Shown: positions 44,852 to 55,440 of the stretch, one piece after another
Layout: the number at the start of each line of letters is the position of its first letter
Position numbering within the stretch: the first letter of the stretch is position 1
Source of the DNA: Gemmatimonadota bacterium
GTDB taxonomy: Bacteria > Gemmatimonadota > Gemmatimonadetes > Gemmatimonadales > Gemmatimonadaceae
Direction of reading: 5' to 3'
NCBI GenBank assembly: GCA_016712265.1
Contig: JADJRJ010000029.1
Location: 62,001 to 126,000, forward strand
Length of the DNA: 64,000 nt
Position numbers and translations under genes: made by a program
The notes under the pieces: generated by a model
What the model was told of the DNA's origin: nothing
The model's input: the letters and a program-made list of their open reading frames with translations, nothing else
Databases searched by the model: none

Positions 44852-45324
44852 CGGCACCCATCGTCATCGGACTCATTGCCGACACCCACGGGCAGGTGCG
44901 CGCCAGTGTACATGACGCCCTCGCCGGTGTCTCTCTCATCCTGCACGCCGGTGATGTGTGCGGAGACGAGGTACTCGATGAGCTGTCGCTGATCGCGCCC
45001 GTCGTCGCCGTCGCCGGAAACTGCGATCCCCCTGGCGATCCACGTCTGCTGCAGCGGCTCGAGCGGACCATCGGGGGCGTCACCATCCACGTGAGCCACG
45101 GGCATGAACTCGGTGCGCCCACGGCGCAACGCCTGCTCGCCGCGTATGACGCACGGGTGTTGGTGTACGGACATACCCATCGACCGCTCATTCATCAGGC
45201 AGACGACCGACTGGTCGTGAACCCCGGAGCCGCGGGGCCGCGGCGGTTCGACATCGCCCCCAGCGTCGCGCGCCTCACGATCGCGGCGGGCGAACCGACG
45301 GTGGAGATCGTCGCGCTGTCCTGA
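44848..45324 (+). CDS. MJ0936/YfcE-family metallophosphoesterase
   Basis: 158 residues. The two-metal site is visible as GLIADTHGQ, LHAGDVC, GNCDP, VSHGHE and YGHTHRP. These small enzymes hydrolyse phosphodiesters; the natural substrate is unknown. It is translated from an ATGA overlap with ubiX. Confidence 0.9.
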   Translation: MTAPIVIGLIADTHGQVRASVHDALAGVSLILHAGDVCGDEVLDELSLIAPVVAVAGNCDPPGDPRLLQRLERTIGGVTIHVSHGHELGAPTAQRLLAAYDARVLVYGHTHRPLIHQADDRLVVNPGAAGPRRFDIAPSVARLTIAAGEPTVEIVALS

Positions 45325-45346
45325 CCGCGGCGCGCCGCCGCGCCGC

Positions 45347-46462
45347 CTAACGCTCGTGTCCCGCGAGAAAGCTGGCCGGGGGCACGGTGGCGTCGAGCTC
45401 CTCCGGGCGCGTCGTGAACCACGAGGTTAACAACAGCAGCTCGTCCACCTCATGTGATGGGATTGCCCCGGGGAGCGCCCCTCCACGAAAGACCGTGTGG
45501 ATCGACCGCGCGAGGGCAGCCCACGCCTCGGGCGTGTCGGGGGCGGCATGTTCCGCGCGGACCACGCCGCGTCGCACCAGGTAGACCCGGTCCTCACCCG
45601 CATGCCCCGGCACCAGATACACGAAGGACAGCGACTCCACGGCGAAGCGCAGCCGGGAGAAACGCTCCTGCAGGGACTCCAGCCGGGCCTTCTTGTCGCG
45701 CAGGATGGCCGCCCGCTCAAACTGCCACTCGGCGCTTGCGGCCTGCATCGCCACATCCAACCGGACGATCGGACCTTCGGTCGCCCCCTCGAGGAACGCC
45801 CGCGCTTCCCGGAGCTGCTGGTTGTACGCGCGCGCCGTCGGGGCGCCCACACAGGGGCCGAGGCACGTGCCAATCTCGAAGCGCAGGCACCCTGGTGTTC
45901 GCAGTGGCACGTCCAGCAGCTCGACTTGGTCGGCGAAGCGCATCTTCCCGTCCAGCGTGCAGTCGCGCAGGCCTAACGCCGTCGACAGTTCGCGGAGCGC
46001 CTCGCGCAGGTGGCCCGCACCGTTGAACGGGCCGTAGTAGGTACCACCTCGCTCTCCGGCCCCGGGACCACGGACGACGGCAAGTCGCGGGGCGCGGCCT
46101 GGGGTGATGCGGACAAACGCCAGATGCCGGGCGTCGCGCTTTTGCGCCACATTCAGTCGCGGGCGAAACGCCTTGATGAGTCGCAGCTCCTCGCGCAACG
46201 CCGCGAACTCGCTGGGTTGGTACTCCCACTCGATCGCCTCCGCCTCGCGGACGATGCGCGCCGCCTTCTCCTTGGGATACGCGGCGCGAAAATAGGACAT
46301 CAGCCGCGTCCGCACGCGCTTGCTCTTGCCGACGTAGGCGACCTCACCCGTCTCCGTGATCATCCGGTAGACCCCGGGACGATCCTCGGCCGTGCCGCGG
46401 ACGTGGGAGCGGAGCTGCGCGAGTCGCTCCGCTTCGGAAGCGGGCAGCGCTACCGCTGGCAT
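45347..46462 (-). CDS. UvrC-like GIY-YIG nuclease lacking the C-terminal nuclease domain (Cho-like)
   Basis: 371 residues, much shorter than UvrC (about 600). A GIY-YIG domain is at about 28-100 (GVYRMITETGEVAYVGKSKR), followed by the Cys-rich CLRFEIGTCLGPCVG and a UVR-like coiled segment. The RNase H-like nuclease and helix-hairpin-helix region of UvrC are missing, as in Cho, which makes the 3' incision alone. The start overlaps mutM by 13 bases, so repair genes are paired. The TAG stop is in CGTTAGGC. Confidence 0.87.
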   Translation of the reverse strand: MPAVALPASEAERLAQLRSHVRGTAEDRPGVYRMITETGEVAYVGKSKRVRTRLMSYFRAAYPKEKAARIVREAEAIEWEYQPSEFAALREELRLIKAFRPRLNVAQKRDARHLAFVRITPGRAPRLAVVRGPGAGERGGTYYGPFNGAGHLREALRELSTALGLRDCTLDGKMRFADQVELLDVPLRTPGCLRFEIGTCLGPCVGAPTARAYNQQLREARAFLEGATEGPIVRLDVAMQAASAEWQFERAAILRDKKARLESLQERFSRLRFAVESLSFVYLVPGHAGEDRVYLVRRGVVRAEHAAPDTPEAWAALARSIHTVFRGGALPGAIPSHEVDELLLLTSWFTTRPEELDATVPPASFLAGHER

Positions 46463-47262
46463 CGGTGGCAAAAAACCGTGGAGCGCCCGTCGATCGCGTG
46501 CGTCTCGGTCAGGCGCGTCCGACACCGAGGGCACGGGAGCCCACCCCTGCCGTAACACTGCAATCTGGCGGCGAACCCGCCCTGCCCACCCGAGGCATCG
46601 CGGTAGTCGCGAAACGTGGTCCCCCGCGCCGCGATTGAGGCGGAAAGCACGCCACGGAGCTCGTCGACGAGCGCCGCGGACTCCGTGGGCACCAGAGATT
46701 GTGATGGCCTCGACGGATCGATCCCGGCGAGCCACAGCGCCTCGTTTGCGTAGATGTTGCCGATCCCGGCAATCCGGCGCTGCTCCATCAGGACCTTCTT
46801 TATCGGTGTTGAGACTCCCCGAACAATTCCCGACAATGCCTCTCCTGTAAAGCTCTCCTCGAGCGGCTCGACCCCGAGACCCTCGTCGAACTGCCGATAT
46901 CCCTCAGCGTCCAGCAGTGTGACGGTGCCAAGCCTGCGGACATCGCGGTAGACCAGCTCGTGCTCATCCGAGAGGACCAGCGCGAGACAGGCATAGGGAT
47001 CTGCCGGGATATCGAACAGGAGTGCACCGGTAAAGCGCGGTGTCGTGAGCATCACCTGGTGGTCGTCGAGCCGCACGCAGATCGTCTTGGCGCGACGATG
47101 GACGCCGGAAACGGTTCGCTCCGCTAGGCGACCGGCGAAATTCAACGGGTCCACCCGACGGAGCACGTCGGGTCGGGTAACCCGTGCTCCGAGGATCCTC
47201 AGCCCGGTGATGAGACCGGACAGGTCCCTGGAGATCGTCTCTGTCTCAGGTAGTTCTGGCAC
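46450..47262 (-). CDS. mutM: Formamidopyrimidine-DNA glycosylase MutM
   Basis: 270 residues from GTG 47262, giving the essential N-terminal PELPE. The C-terminal zinc finger is CPRCRTRLTETHAIDGRSTVFCHRC and the H2TH region contains GIGNIYANEALW. It removes 8-oxoguanine. The local GC content (about 52% in one 60-base sample) is below that of flanking genes. It overlaps purD by 17 bases and the Cho-like gene by 13. Confidence 0.95.
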   Translation of the reverse strand: MPELPETETISRDLSGLITGLRILGARVTRPDVLRRVDPLNFAGRLAERTVSGVHRRAKTICVRLDDHQVMLTTPRFTGALLFDIPADPYACLALVLSDEHELVYRDVRRLGTVTLLDAEGYRQFDEGLGVEPLEESFTGEALSGIVRGVSTPIKKVLMEQRRIAGIGNIYANEALWLAGIDPSRPSQSLVPTESAALVDELRGVLSASIAARGTTFRDYRDASGGQGGFAARLQCYGRGGLPCPRCRTRLTETHAIDGRSTVFCHRCQR

Positions 47263-48529
47263 GGCGCGCCAGCTCGCGCCAGCCGATGTCGTGCCGGAAC
47301 TGCAATCCCTCGAAGCGGATGCTCCCCGCATGCTCCCGGCTCGCTCGGCAGGCGGTTTCGAAGCTGCCAGATACCGCCGTCACTCCGACGACCCGTCCTC
47401 CGGCCGTCACCAATGCACCATCCTCGCGGCGACGGGTGCCGGCATGGAACACCATCGTTCCACGTGGTGCTTCAGGCAGGGTGATGACAGAGCCTAGCGT
47501 GGGTGCTTCGGGGTAGCCCGGCGCTGCTACGACGGTCGTAACGGCAGCACCTTGGGTAGCGGAAATGTCAGCCGAAGCATGTAGCCGCCCGGCTGCCGAG
47601 AGCGCCATCAGGTCGATGAGCGAGCCATCGAGCAATGGGAGCACGGCCTGAGTTTCCGGATCGCCAAACCTGCAGTTGAACTCAATGACCTTCGGACCCG
47701 AGGGTGTCAACATCAGGCCGCAGTAGAGGAGCCCCTGGAACGGTGTTCCTCGTTTTCGCATCGCGGACAACGTGGGAGCAATGATCGTCTCGGAGACGGT
47801 TCCCAAGAGCTCCGGCGTGGCCAGGGAGACCGGCGCGTATGCTCCCATCCCGCCAGTGTTCGGGCCGCTATCACCATCCAAAAGGCGCTTGTGATCCTGG
47901 GCGACCGGCAGGAGCACGAAATTCACCCCGTCCGTCAGCGCGAAGACCGAGAGCTCCTCCCCCGAGAGGCACTCCTCAATGAGAACCTCAGCCCCGGCTG
48001 CTCCATGAACGCCGTGATCCATCATGGCATGCACAGCGGATTCGGCTTCGCTCACAGACGCGGCAACGACAACCCCTTTCCCTGCCGCCAGCCCCGAGGC
48101 CTTCACGACGACAGGAGCACCGGTAAGTCTAATGGCGGCAATCGCTTCTGAGCTCGACGCGTGCCACGATGCTCCGGCGGTTGGGACGCCGTGCTCCAGC
48201 ATGACTTCCTTGGCGAACCGCTTGGACGACTCGAGTTGAGCGGCAGCCAGGGATGGTCCAAACACGGCGAATCCGCGCGCCCGAAGCGCATCCGACACCC
48301 CGGCTGCGAGGGGAGCTTCCGGACCGACGACCACCAAGTCCGGCCGCTCCCGTTCAGCGACCTCGCAAACCGCGTCCGGATCGGAGGGATTGATCCGGAC
48401 GCAGCGTCCCAGCTCCTCGAGGCCGGGGTTGCCGGGAGCGGCGATCAGGTCAACGGACGGGTTGTCCTGGGCCAGCTTCCAACCGATGGCATGCTCACGG
48501 CCACCCCCACCGAGGAGCAGGATTCTCAC
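47246..48529 (-). CDS. purD: Phosphoribosylamine-glycine ligase
   Basis: 427 residues from GTG 48529. It joins glycine to phosphoribosylamine in purine synthesis. Signatures are the N-terminal LLLGGGGREHAIG, the ATP-grasp MLEHGVPTAGASW region and EFNCRFGDPETQAVLP. Base composition is lower in GC than the neighbours, like mutM. GTG overlaps the M48 stop (GTGA). Confidence 0.96.
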   Translation of the reverse strand: MRILLLGGGGREHAIGWKLAQDNPSVDLIAAPGNPGLEELGRCVRINPSDPDAVCEVAERERPDLVVVGPEAPLAAGVSDALRARGFAVFGPSLAAAQLESSKRFAKEVMLEHGVPTAGASWHASSSEAIAAIRLTGAPVVVKASGLAAGKGVVVAASVSEAESAVHAMMDHGVHGAAGAEVLIEECLSGEELSVFALTDGVNFVLLPVAQDHKRLLDGDSGPNTGGMGAYAPVSLATPELLGTVSETIIAPTLSAMRKRGTPFQGLLYCGLMLTPSGPKVIEFNCRFGDPETQAVLPLLDGSLIDLMALSAAGRLHASADISATQGAAVTTVVAAPGYPEAPTLGSVITLPEAPRGTMVFHAGTRRREDGALVTAGGRVVGVTAVSGSFETACRASREHAGSIRFEGLQFRHDIGWRELARRARTT

Positions 48530-49506
48530 GTGCCTGATGGTCCCTTGAAAGCGCTGTTGAAGGCGTCGCGAGCCCGGTTGACCACCTCGTTGAACGAGTC
48601 GACCGCTCCGCGCGCCTGCTGGCTGTAGTAGCCGGCGGCGTCAACGTAATCGTCGGAGAGTGGCGGTGTCGATGCGTCGGACCGGCGCCGATAGTCGCCC
48701 CCGAGGATCCGGTCGTACTCGCCGCTCTTCACCCATCGCTGGATCTCGGCAGCCCGGACCGTCCCGAACGGGTGGGTGCGGAACGCCGTGTTGATGATCT
48801 GCCAGACCTTGTCCGCGAAGTCGGAGGAGCCCTCGTACTGCTCCGCCTGCTCGATGAAAGCGTCGATCGAGATCTTGTCCCCCCACTCGGCGCCCCCGGC
48901 CATCTTGAGGAAGGTCCCCATGTTGGTCCGGACGTTCTGCGTGACGAGCAGCCCGGCACGGTCGGCGGAGAGCTCGGCCTTGCGATACCACTCCATCAGG
49001 GCCAGCTGGAAGGGCAGCAGGGCCATCCCGGCGAGGAAGGGGAGGTTCTGGATCCCGACCGTCAGGATGATGATCGCGATCGTCGTGTAGGTGGTGTGGC
49101 CACTCATGATGTGGCCGAGTTCGTGACCGAGGATGTCGCGCTGTTCCTCCTCGTCCAGGAGTTCCATCAGGCCCGAGTTCATCACGATGAACGGCTTGTC
49201 GAACCCGACCGCCGCTGCGTTCACGAGGGGGGTCTGCGTGACATACAGTTCGGGAACGGTCTTCCAGTCCAGCGTCTCGAGGACCTCCTGGTACTGGGCC
49301 CAGAGCCGGGGCCGCTGGTTCGGTCCGACGCGCACCGCATTGGCCAGGAACATCTGTCGGACGCCACGCTCGCCAAAGAAGGCCGCGACCTTGCGGACTA
49401 CCTGGTCAAAGCCCGGAATCGACCGCAGGGTGTTGAGGGCAGCCCGATCGGCCGGGTGCTCCCAGGCCGTCGAACTGATGTCGGTGAGGATCAGGCGAGC
49501 AGGCAT
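48526..49506 (-). CDS. M48-family zinc metalloprotease (HtpX-like)
   Basis: 326 residues. HELGH (His128, His132) and a downstream ELSADRAG with Glu178 make the zinc site; a hydrophobic stretch (about 141-172) lies between them, as in HtpX/Ste24. It probably degrades misfolded membrane proteins. It is upstream of purD and coupled to it by overlapping GTGA. Confidence 0.9.
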   Translation of the reverse strand: MPARLILTDISSTAWEHPADRAALNTLRSIPGFDQVVRKVAAFFGERGVRQMFLANAVRVGPNQRPRLWAQYQEVLETLDWKTVPELYVTQTPLVNAAAVGFDKPFIVMNSGLMELLDEEEQRDILGHELGHIMSGHTTYTTIAIIILTVGIQNLPFLAGMALLPFQLALMEWYRKAELSADRAGLLVTQNVRTNMGTFLKMAGGAEWGDKISIDAFIEQAEQYEGSSDFADKVWQIINTAFRTHPFGTVRAAEIQRWVKSGEYDRILGGDYRRRSDASTPPLSDDYVDAAGYYSQQARGAVDSFNEVVNRARDAFNSAFKGPSGT

Positions 49507-49580
49507 GGATGGGATAGGGTGGGTAGGGTTTCCGTGTGCCTGGCGGCAAGCGGTGCCCCCGACCTGTGGGCAGAAGGGCG

Positions 49581-49614
49581 GGCCAGCCTCCCGACGTACG
49601 AGGGGAGGCTGGCC
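49581..49614 (-). terminator. Hairpin terminator downstream of MetB-type gene
   Basis: GGCCAGCCTCCC and GGGAGGCTGGCC form a perfect 12-bp stem with a 10-base loop, 7 bases past the stop of the gene at 49621. T content after the stem on the minus strand is low, so termination may need extra factors. Confidence 0.6.
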
Positions 49615-49620
49615 GCAGTG

Positions 49621-50784
<1,164 letters not shown>

Positions 50785-50817
50785 GCGGGGCTGGTCCGGG
50801 GAGGGAGGGGCGTAAGT

Positions 50818-50825
50818 GCAAGATA
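50818..50825 (-). promoter_or_regulatory. TANNTT-type element before MetB-type gene
   Basis: Minus-strand TATCTTGC lies 33 bases before the ATG at 50784, in the divergent gap with the HD-GYP gene. Confidence 0.3.
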
Positions 50826-50870
50826 ACCCGAGCGGCGGGAGGCGGTCGCCATCACCGGCGAGCGAGACGA

Positions 50871-51947
50871 ATGATCCACGGACCTGAGCATGACCACCAG
50901 CCACCGGCCTTGCGCTGTCTCGTGGTGGACGATGAGCCAAACCTTCGCCGCGTCCTCATGCGGGTCATGCAGGCCGATGGGTTCGCCTGCGACGAGGCCT
51001 CCTCGGGGGTAGAAGCGCTCGCCAGCCTGGCGCGCCGTCCGGTCACCCTCCTGCTGTCGGACCTGCACATGCCGGAAATGGACGGGATCGGGCTCCTGCG
51101 TGAGGTGCGGGGGCGCTATCCCGACGTTGCGGTGGTCATGATCACGGCGGTGGCCGACGTCGCGACCGCCGTGAGTTGCCTCGGTGCAGGGGCGATGGAC
51201 TACCTCACGAAGCCGTTCCACATCGAGGAGGTCCGCGCGCGCGTCCGCCAGGCGCTCGACAAACGACGTCTGGTGCTCGAGAATCGCGACTATCAGGAGC
51301 GCCTCGAGGAACGCGTGGCGATGCAATCCCATCGACTGGAACAGCTCTTCCTCGCCAGCATCCAGTCGCTCGCCGACGCGCTCGAAGTTAAGGACACCTA
51401 CACGCACGGTCACTCCGTGCGGGTCTCGCAATATTCGAGCGTGATTGCGCGCGCCCTCGGACTTGAGGCGGAGGATGTGCGCCAGGTGGAGATCGGCGGG
51501 CGCGTGCACGATATCGGCAAGATCGGCGTGCGGGAGAGTGTGCTCAACAAGAACGGGCCCCTGACGGACGAGGAATACCAACACATCATGACGCATCCGA
51601 TGGTTGGGTGGCGGATCCTGTCGCCGCTGCTGTCGGACATGCCCAAGGCCCTGAACATCGTGCGCTCGCACCACGAGCGGTTCGACGGCCGCGGCCTCCC
51701 GGACAAACTGGCCGGTGTAGACATCCCGCGTGAAGCGCGCATCGCCGCCGTGGCGGACACGTTCGACGCCATGACCAGCGCGCGGCCGTACCGGCCGGGG
51801 GTCCCGCTCCAGGCAACCGTCACCGAACTGCGACGCTGCGCCGGCACGCAGTTCGACCCGGAGGTTGTTGATGCATTCCTGGACTCCCTCTCGAGCGGAG
51901 CCATCGATCCCGCCACCCTCGAATCGTCCGCGTCGTCCACCCGCTGA
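50871..51947 (+). CDS. Response regulator with HD-GYP domain
   Basis: 358 residues. A receiver domain (about 15-130) has Asp64 as the phosphorylation site and Lys114. An HD-GYP domain follows (about 160-340): HGHSVRVSQYS, the HD pair in VHDIGKIGV (His213, Asp214) and SHHERFDGRGLP, where GRGLP replaces the classical GYP tripeptide. Such proteins hydrolyse cyclic di-GMP when phosphorylated. A short helical linker joins the domains. No kinase is nearby. Confidence 0.9.
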   Translation: MIHGPEHDHQPPALRCLVVDDEPNLRRVLMRVMQADGFACDEASSGVEALASLARRPVTLLLSDLHMPEMDGIGLLREVRGRYPDVAVVMITAVADVATAVSCLGAGAMDYLTKPFHIEEVRARVRQALDKRRLVLENRDYQERLEERVAMQSHRLEQLFLASIQSLADALEVKDTYTHGHSVRVSQYSSVIARALGLEAEDVRQVEIGGRVHDIGKIGVRESVLNKNGPLTDEEYQHIMTHPMVGWRILSPLLSDMPKALNIVRSHHERFDGRGLPDKLAGVDIPREARIAAVADTFDAMTSARPYRPGVPLQATVTELRRCAGTQFDPEVVDAFLDSLSSGAIDPATLESSASSTR

Positions 51948-52016
51948 TTGCGGGACGAAAAGTCTCGCAGGTTGGTGCGTCCTTGTTCCGGATTGCCCTG
52001 GTGACCTCACCATTGT

Positions 52017-52030
52017 GTGACGTGGGTCAC
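52017..52030. promoter_or_regulatory. Inverted repeat upstream of glmM-like gene
   Basis: GTGAC-GTGG-GTCAC is a 5-bp inverted repeat 70 bases before the ATG at 52101. It could be an operator. A TACATTGC element follows at 52068-52075. The remainder of 51948-52100 shows nothing else. Confidence 0.3.
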
Positions 52031-52100
52031 CGAGTTCCTAAGTGATGATCGGACAACGGCTTCTGGTTACATTGCACCCAGTTCATGCGGAGCATTCGGA

Positions 52101-53474
52101 ATGGCGTTTGAAGGGCTTATGGTCAGCGTATCGGGCGTTCGGGGACGAGTCGGTCACGCCCTGACCCCAGAGGTCGTCGCGCAATTTGCCGCCGCGTTCG
52201 GGGCGTTCTCCCTGGGCCGATCGGGGTCGCGCACCGTGGTCGTGGGCCGGGACAGCCGCGTTTCGGGCCCCATGTTTCATCGCGCAGTATGCGCTGCCCT
52301 CCAGTCGGTGGGTGCGGATGTCCTCGACCTCGGGATGGTGCCGACTCCTACCGTTCAGCTGGCGGTTGAACACGCCCACGCAGCAGGGGGACTCGCGATC
52401 ACGGCCAGTCACAACCCGGTCGAATGGAATGCGCTCAAGTTCATCGGTTCGTCGGGGCTCTTCCTGGATGCCCAGGAGGGGGCGGCGATGCGCGCCTTCC
52501 TCGACGGCGCGATTCCCCGGGCGACCTGGGACGGCCTGGGAGAGGTCCGCGAGGATGACGCGGCCATTGGGCGTCACATCGACGCCGTGCTCGCTCTGCC
52601 GCACCTCGACGTAGCAGGGATTCGGCAGCGCAAGTTCCGCGTCGCCCTGGATACCTGCCATGGGGCCGGATCACGCATCATGCCGCCGCTCTTGGAGGCG
52701 CTGGGATGCGAGGTCCACGTGATAAACGCCGAACCACACGGGCGCTTTCACCGGCCCCCCGAGCCGGTGGCGGAGAACCTCGGTGAACTGGAAGCGCTGG
52801 TCCGTTCGACCGGCGCTGTCGTGGGTTTTGCCACCGATCCGGATGTGGATCGATTGGCTGTGGTAGGCGACGCCGGAAAGGCGATTGGTGAGGATTGGAC
52901 CCTCGCCCTGGCGGCGGACGTTGTCTTGTCGCGGACCCCAGGGACGGTCGTAACCAACCTGTCCACATCCCGGATTCTGGACGATGTCGCCTCGAGGCAC
53001 GGCGGGCGCGTCGAACGTGCTCCGGTGGGCGAAGTCAACGTTGCGGTGAAGATGCGGGCGGTCGGCGCCGTCATTGGGGGGGAGGGGAACGGAGGGGTGA
53101 TCCTCCCCGACCTTCACCTCGGTCGCGACGCCCCGCTCGCGGCCGCCCTGATCTTGCAGTTGTTGCACGTCCGTGGCGGCACGGTCTCTGCAATCGTCCA
53201 TTCTTACCCGCAGTACCGGATCGTGAAGGACAAGCTGGATCGGCCGGACGCCAGCCTCGACTCGGTGTATGCGGCGCTGCGCGCGGGATTCCCGGACGCA
53301 GTAGTGGACACGCAGGACGGCCTCCGGCTCACATGGGAGGACCGCTGGGTGCATGTACGACCGTCGGGGACGGAACCCATCGTGCGAGTGATCGCCGAAG
53401 GGCCGACCGAAGCCGACGCAAAGGAGCTGGTCCGGCGTTGCCGGACCCCGTTGGATGCCCTCGCGAAAGGATAG
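52101..53474 (+). CDS. glmM: Phosphoglucosamine/phosphomannomutase (GlmM-like)
   Basis: 457 residues from the ATG at 52101. The catalytic phosphoserine is Ser103 in ITASHNPVEWN; the Mg loop is TDPDVDRLA; the sugar loop GGEGNGGVI and the phosphate loop RPSGTEPIVRV are intact. It probably interconverts glucosamine-6-P and -1-P, given the glmS gene 9 bases downstream; PNGM/PMM activity is not excluded. Both genes would supply UDP-GlcNAc for the envelope. Confidence 0.9.
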   Translation: MAFEGLMVSVSGVRGRVGHALTPEVVAQFAAAFGAFSLGRSGSRTVVVGRDSRVSGPMFHRAVCAALQSVGADVLDLGMVPTPTVQLAVEHAHAAGGLAITASHNPVEWNALKFIGSSGLFLDAQEGAAMRAFLDGAIPRATWDGLGEVREDDAAIGRHIDAVLALPHLDVAGIRQRKFRVALDTCHGAGSRIMPPLLEALGCEVHVINAEPHGRFHRPPEPVAENLGELEALVRSTGAVVGFATDPDVDRLAVVGDAGKAIGEDWTLALAADVVLSRTPGTVVTNLSTSRILDDVASRHGGRVERAPVGEVNVAVKMRAVGAVIGGEGNGGVILPDLHLGRDAPLAAALILQLLHVRGGTVSAIVHSYPQYRIVKDKLDRPDASLDSVYAALRAGFPDAVVDTQDGLRLTWEDRWVHVRPSGTEPIVRVIAEGPTEADAKELVRRCRTPLDALAKG

Positions 53475-53483
53475 GCCAAGGCC

Positions 53484-55310
53484 ATGTGTGGAATTGTCGG
53501 GTATGTCGGTCGGCGCACTGCGACTCCCCTGTTGATCGAGGGGCTCAAGCGCCTCGAGTATCGCGGTTACGACTCTGCCGGCGTTGCGATCATGAACGGC
53601 AAGGGGGTCGAGACCGTCAAGGAGTCCGGAAAGATCGCGCGGTTGGAAGCGCTGTTGGCGTCGACCCCGGTGGTGGGCACCACCGGGATCGGGCATACCC
53701 GCTGGGCGACGCACGGACCGCCGAACCAGGTGAACGCGCACCCGCACACCAGTCAGGACGGCACCATTGCGGTGGTCCATAACGGGATCATTGAAAACGC
53801 GACGGTCCTCAAGAAGATGCTGGAGGGACTCGGCTACAAGTTCTCCTCCGACACGGACACCGAGGTCTTGGCGCATCTTATCGAGGAGTGCTTCGACGGC
53901 AACCTGGAAGACGCGGTCATCGAGGCCCTGTGGCAGGTGGAGGGGACCTACGGCATTGCTGTGATCTCGAGTGTTGACCAGCACAAGATCGTCGCCGCCC
54001 GCAAGGGGAGCCCGCTCCTCGTTGGCCTGGGGGAGAACGAGCACTTCGTGGCCTCAGACGTCTCGGCGATCCTCGCGCACACGCGGCAGGTGGTCTATCT
54101 GGACGACGGTGAAATGGCGGTGGTCGATCAATCCGGGTACCGGATCGTCGACCTCAACGCTACCGAAGTCCTCAAGAAGGTGGCGCACATTGACTGGGAC
54201 CTCGGACAGATCGAGCGCGGCGGGTTCGCGCACTTCATGCTCAAGGAGATCTTCGAGCAGCCGCGCACCGTCGAGAACACGATGCGCGGGCGCCTGCTGC
54301 GCGATGAGGGCACCTCAAAGCTCGGTGGCCTGAACCTGACCGACGAAGAACTGCTCTCGTTCACCAACATCGTTATCACGGCGTGCGGCACGAGCTGGCA
54401 CTCCGCGCTGATCGGCGAAAGTCTCATCGAAGAGCTCGCGCGTGTCCCGGTGGAAGTCGAGTACGCCTCGGAGTTCCGCTATCGCAACCCCATCGTCGAC
54501 GAGCGGACCCTCTGCATTGCGATCTCGCAGTCCGGCGAGACCGCGGACACGCTGGCGGCCATGCGGGAAGCCAAGCGCCGCGGTGCCCGCACGTTAGGCA
54601 TCGTGAACGTGGTAGGCTCGACCATCGCGCGCGAATCCGATGGTGGGATCTACATCCACGCGGGACCCGAGATTGGCGTGGCGTCGACCAAGGCGTTCAC
54701 GAGCCAGGTCATCGCGCTGCTGCTGTTCACGCTCAAGCTGGCACGGCTGCGCGACCTGTCGCTCCTCCGCGGACGAGACGTGATCGACGGGATGCTCGCG
54801 TTGCCTGGCCAGATCCAGGACATCCTCGATCGGGCCCCGGAAATCGAGGAACTGGCCGAAGAGTTCAAGCGGGCGAGCAATTTCCTGTACCTCGGGCGCG
54901 GCTACAACTTCCCGGTGGCACTCGAGGGGGCGCTCAAGCTCAAGGAAATCAGCTATATCCACGCCGAGGGATATCCCGCGGCCGAGATGAAGCATGGGCC
55001 GATCGCGTTGATCGATGAGATGATGCCCGTGGTGTTCGTGGCGCCACACGACTCGGTCTTCGACAAGATCACCTCGAACGTCCACGAGGTAAAAGCGCGA
55101 AAGGGACGGGTCATTGCGGTCACCAGTCGCGACGAGCCCGCGCTGGCCGGCAAGATCGACTACGAGTTCCGCATCCCCGAGACCATCGACCTGCTCATGC
55201 CCATCCTGGCCTCGGTGCCGCTGCAGCTGCTTGCGTACTACGTCGCGGTGAAACGTGGCGCTAACGTCGACCAGCCGCGCAACCTCGCCAAGTCCGTCAC
55301 GGTCGAGTAG
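53484..55310 (+). CDS. glmS: Glutamine-fructose-6-phosphate aminotransferase
   Basis: 608 residues, the expected length. Mature N-terminal Cys2 (MCGIVGYVG) is the glutaminase nucleophile, with the RLEYRGYDSAG loop. Two SIS domains follow, and the C terminus PRNLAKSVTVE is diagnostic. It makes glucosamine-6-P from fructose-6-P and glutamine. No glmS ribozyme is seen upstream, since only 9 bases separate it from glmM. Confidence 0.97.
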   Translation: MCGIVGYVGRRTATPLLIEGLKRLEYRGYDSAGVAIMNGKGVETVKESGKIARLEALLASTPVVGTTGIGHTRWATHGPPNQVNAHPHTSQDGTIAVVHNGIIENATVLKKMLEGLGYKFSSDTDTEVLAHLIEECFDGNLEDAVIEALWQVEGTYGIAVISSVDQHKIVAARKGSPLLVGLGENEHFVASDVSAILAHTRQVVYLDDGEMAVVDQSGYRIVDLNATEVLKKVAHIDWDLGQIERGGFAHFMLKEIFEQPRTVENTMRGRLLRDEGTSKLGGLNLTDEELLSFTNIVITACGTSWHSALIGESLIEELARVPVEVEYASEFRYRNPIVDERTLCIAISQSGETADTLAAMREAKRRGARTLGIVNVVGSTIARESDGGIYIHAGPEIGVASTKAFTSQVIALLLFTLKLARLRDLSLLRGRDVIDGMLALPGQIQDILDRAPEIEELAEEFKRASNFLYLGRGYNFPVALEGALKLKEISYIHAEGYPAAEMKHGPIALIDEMMPVVFVAPHDSVFDKITSNVHEVKARKGRVIAVTSRDEPALAGKIDYEFRIPETIDLLMPILASVPLQLLAYYVAVKRGANVDQPRNLAKSVTVE

Positions 55311-55341
55311 GGCCGCACTTCGCAGGACCTGTTCACCAATG

Positions 55342-55376
55342 AAGGGGCCGACGTCATCACGTGACGTCGGCCCCTT
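55342..55376. terminator. Strong hairpin after glmS
   Basis: A perfect 15-bp stem (AAGGGGCCGACGTCA with its complement) closes a 5-base loop TCACG, 31 bases after the glmS stop. No T-run follows. It most likely ends the glmM-glmS transcript. Confidence 0.75.
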
Positions 55377-55440
55377 GGCCATGTGCCTCTCCTGTCAACC
55401 GGAGTCGCCTCCCTTCGGCCGGCAGGCGCCAGGCCCACCC

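Noticed and set aside
45327..45338. GC-rich palindrome between the phosphodiesterase and Cho-like genes as a terminator
   Set aside because: The self-complementary run leaves only about 4 bp of stem once a loop is allowed and no T-run follows.
47246..48529. Possible insertion sequence or phage gene in the low-GC pocket
   Set aside because: Only mutM and purD are present; no transposase, integrase or terminal repeats are visible.
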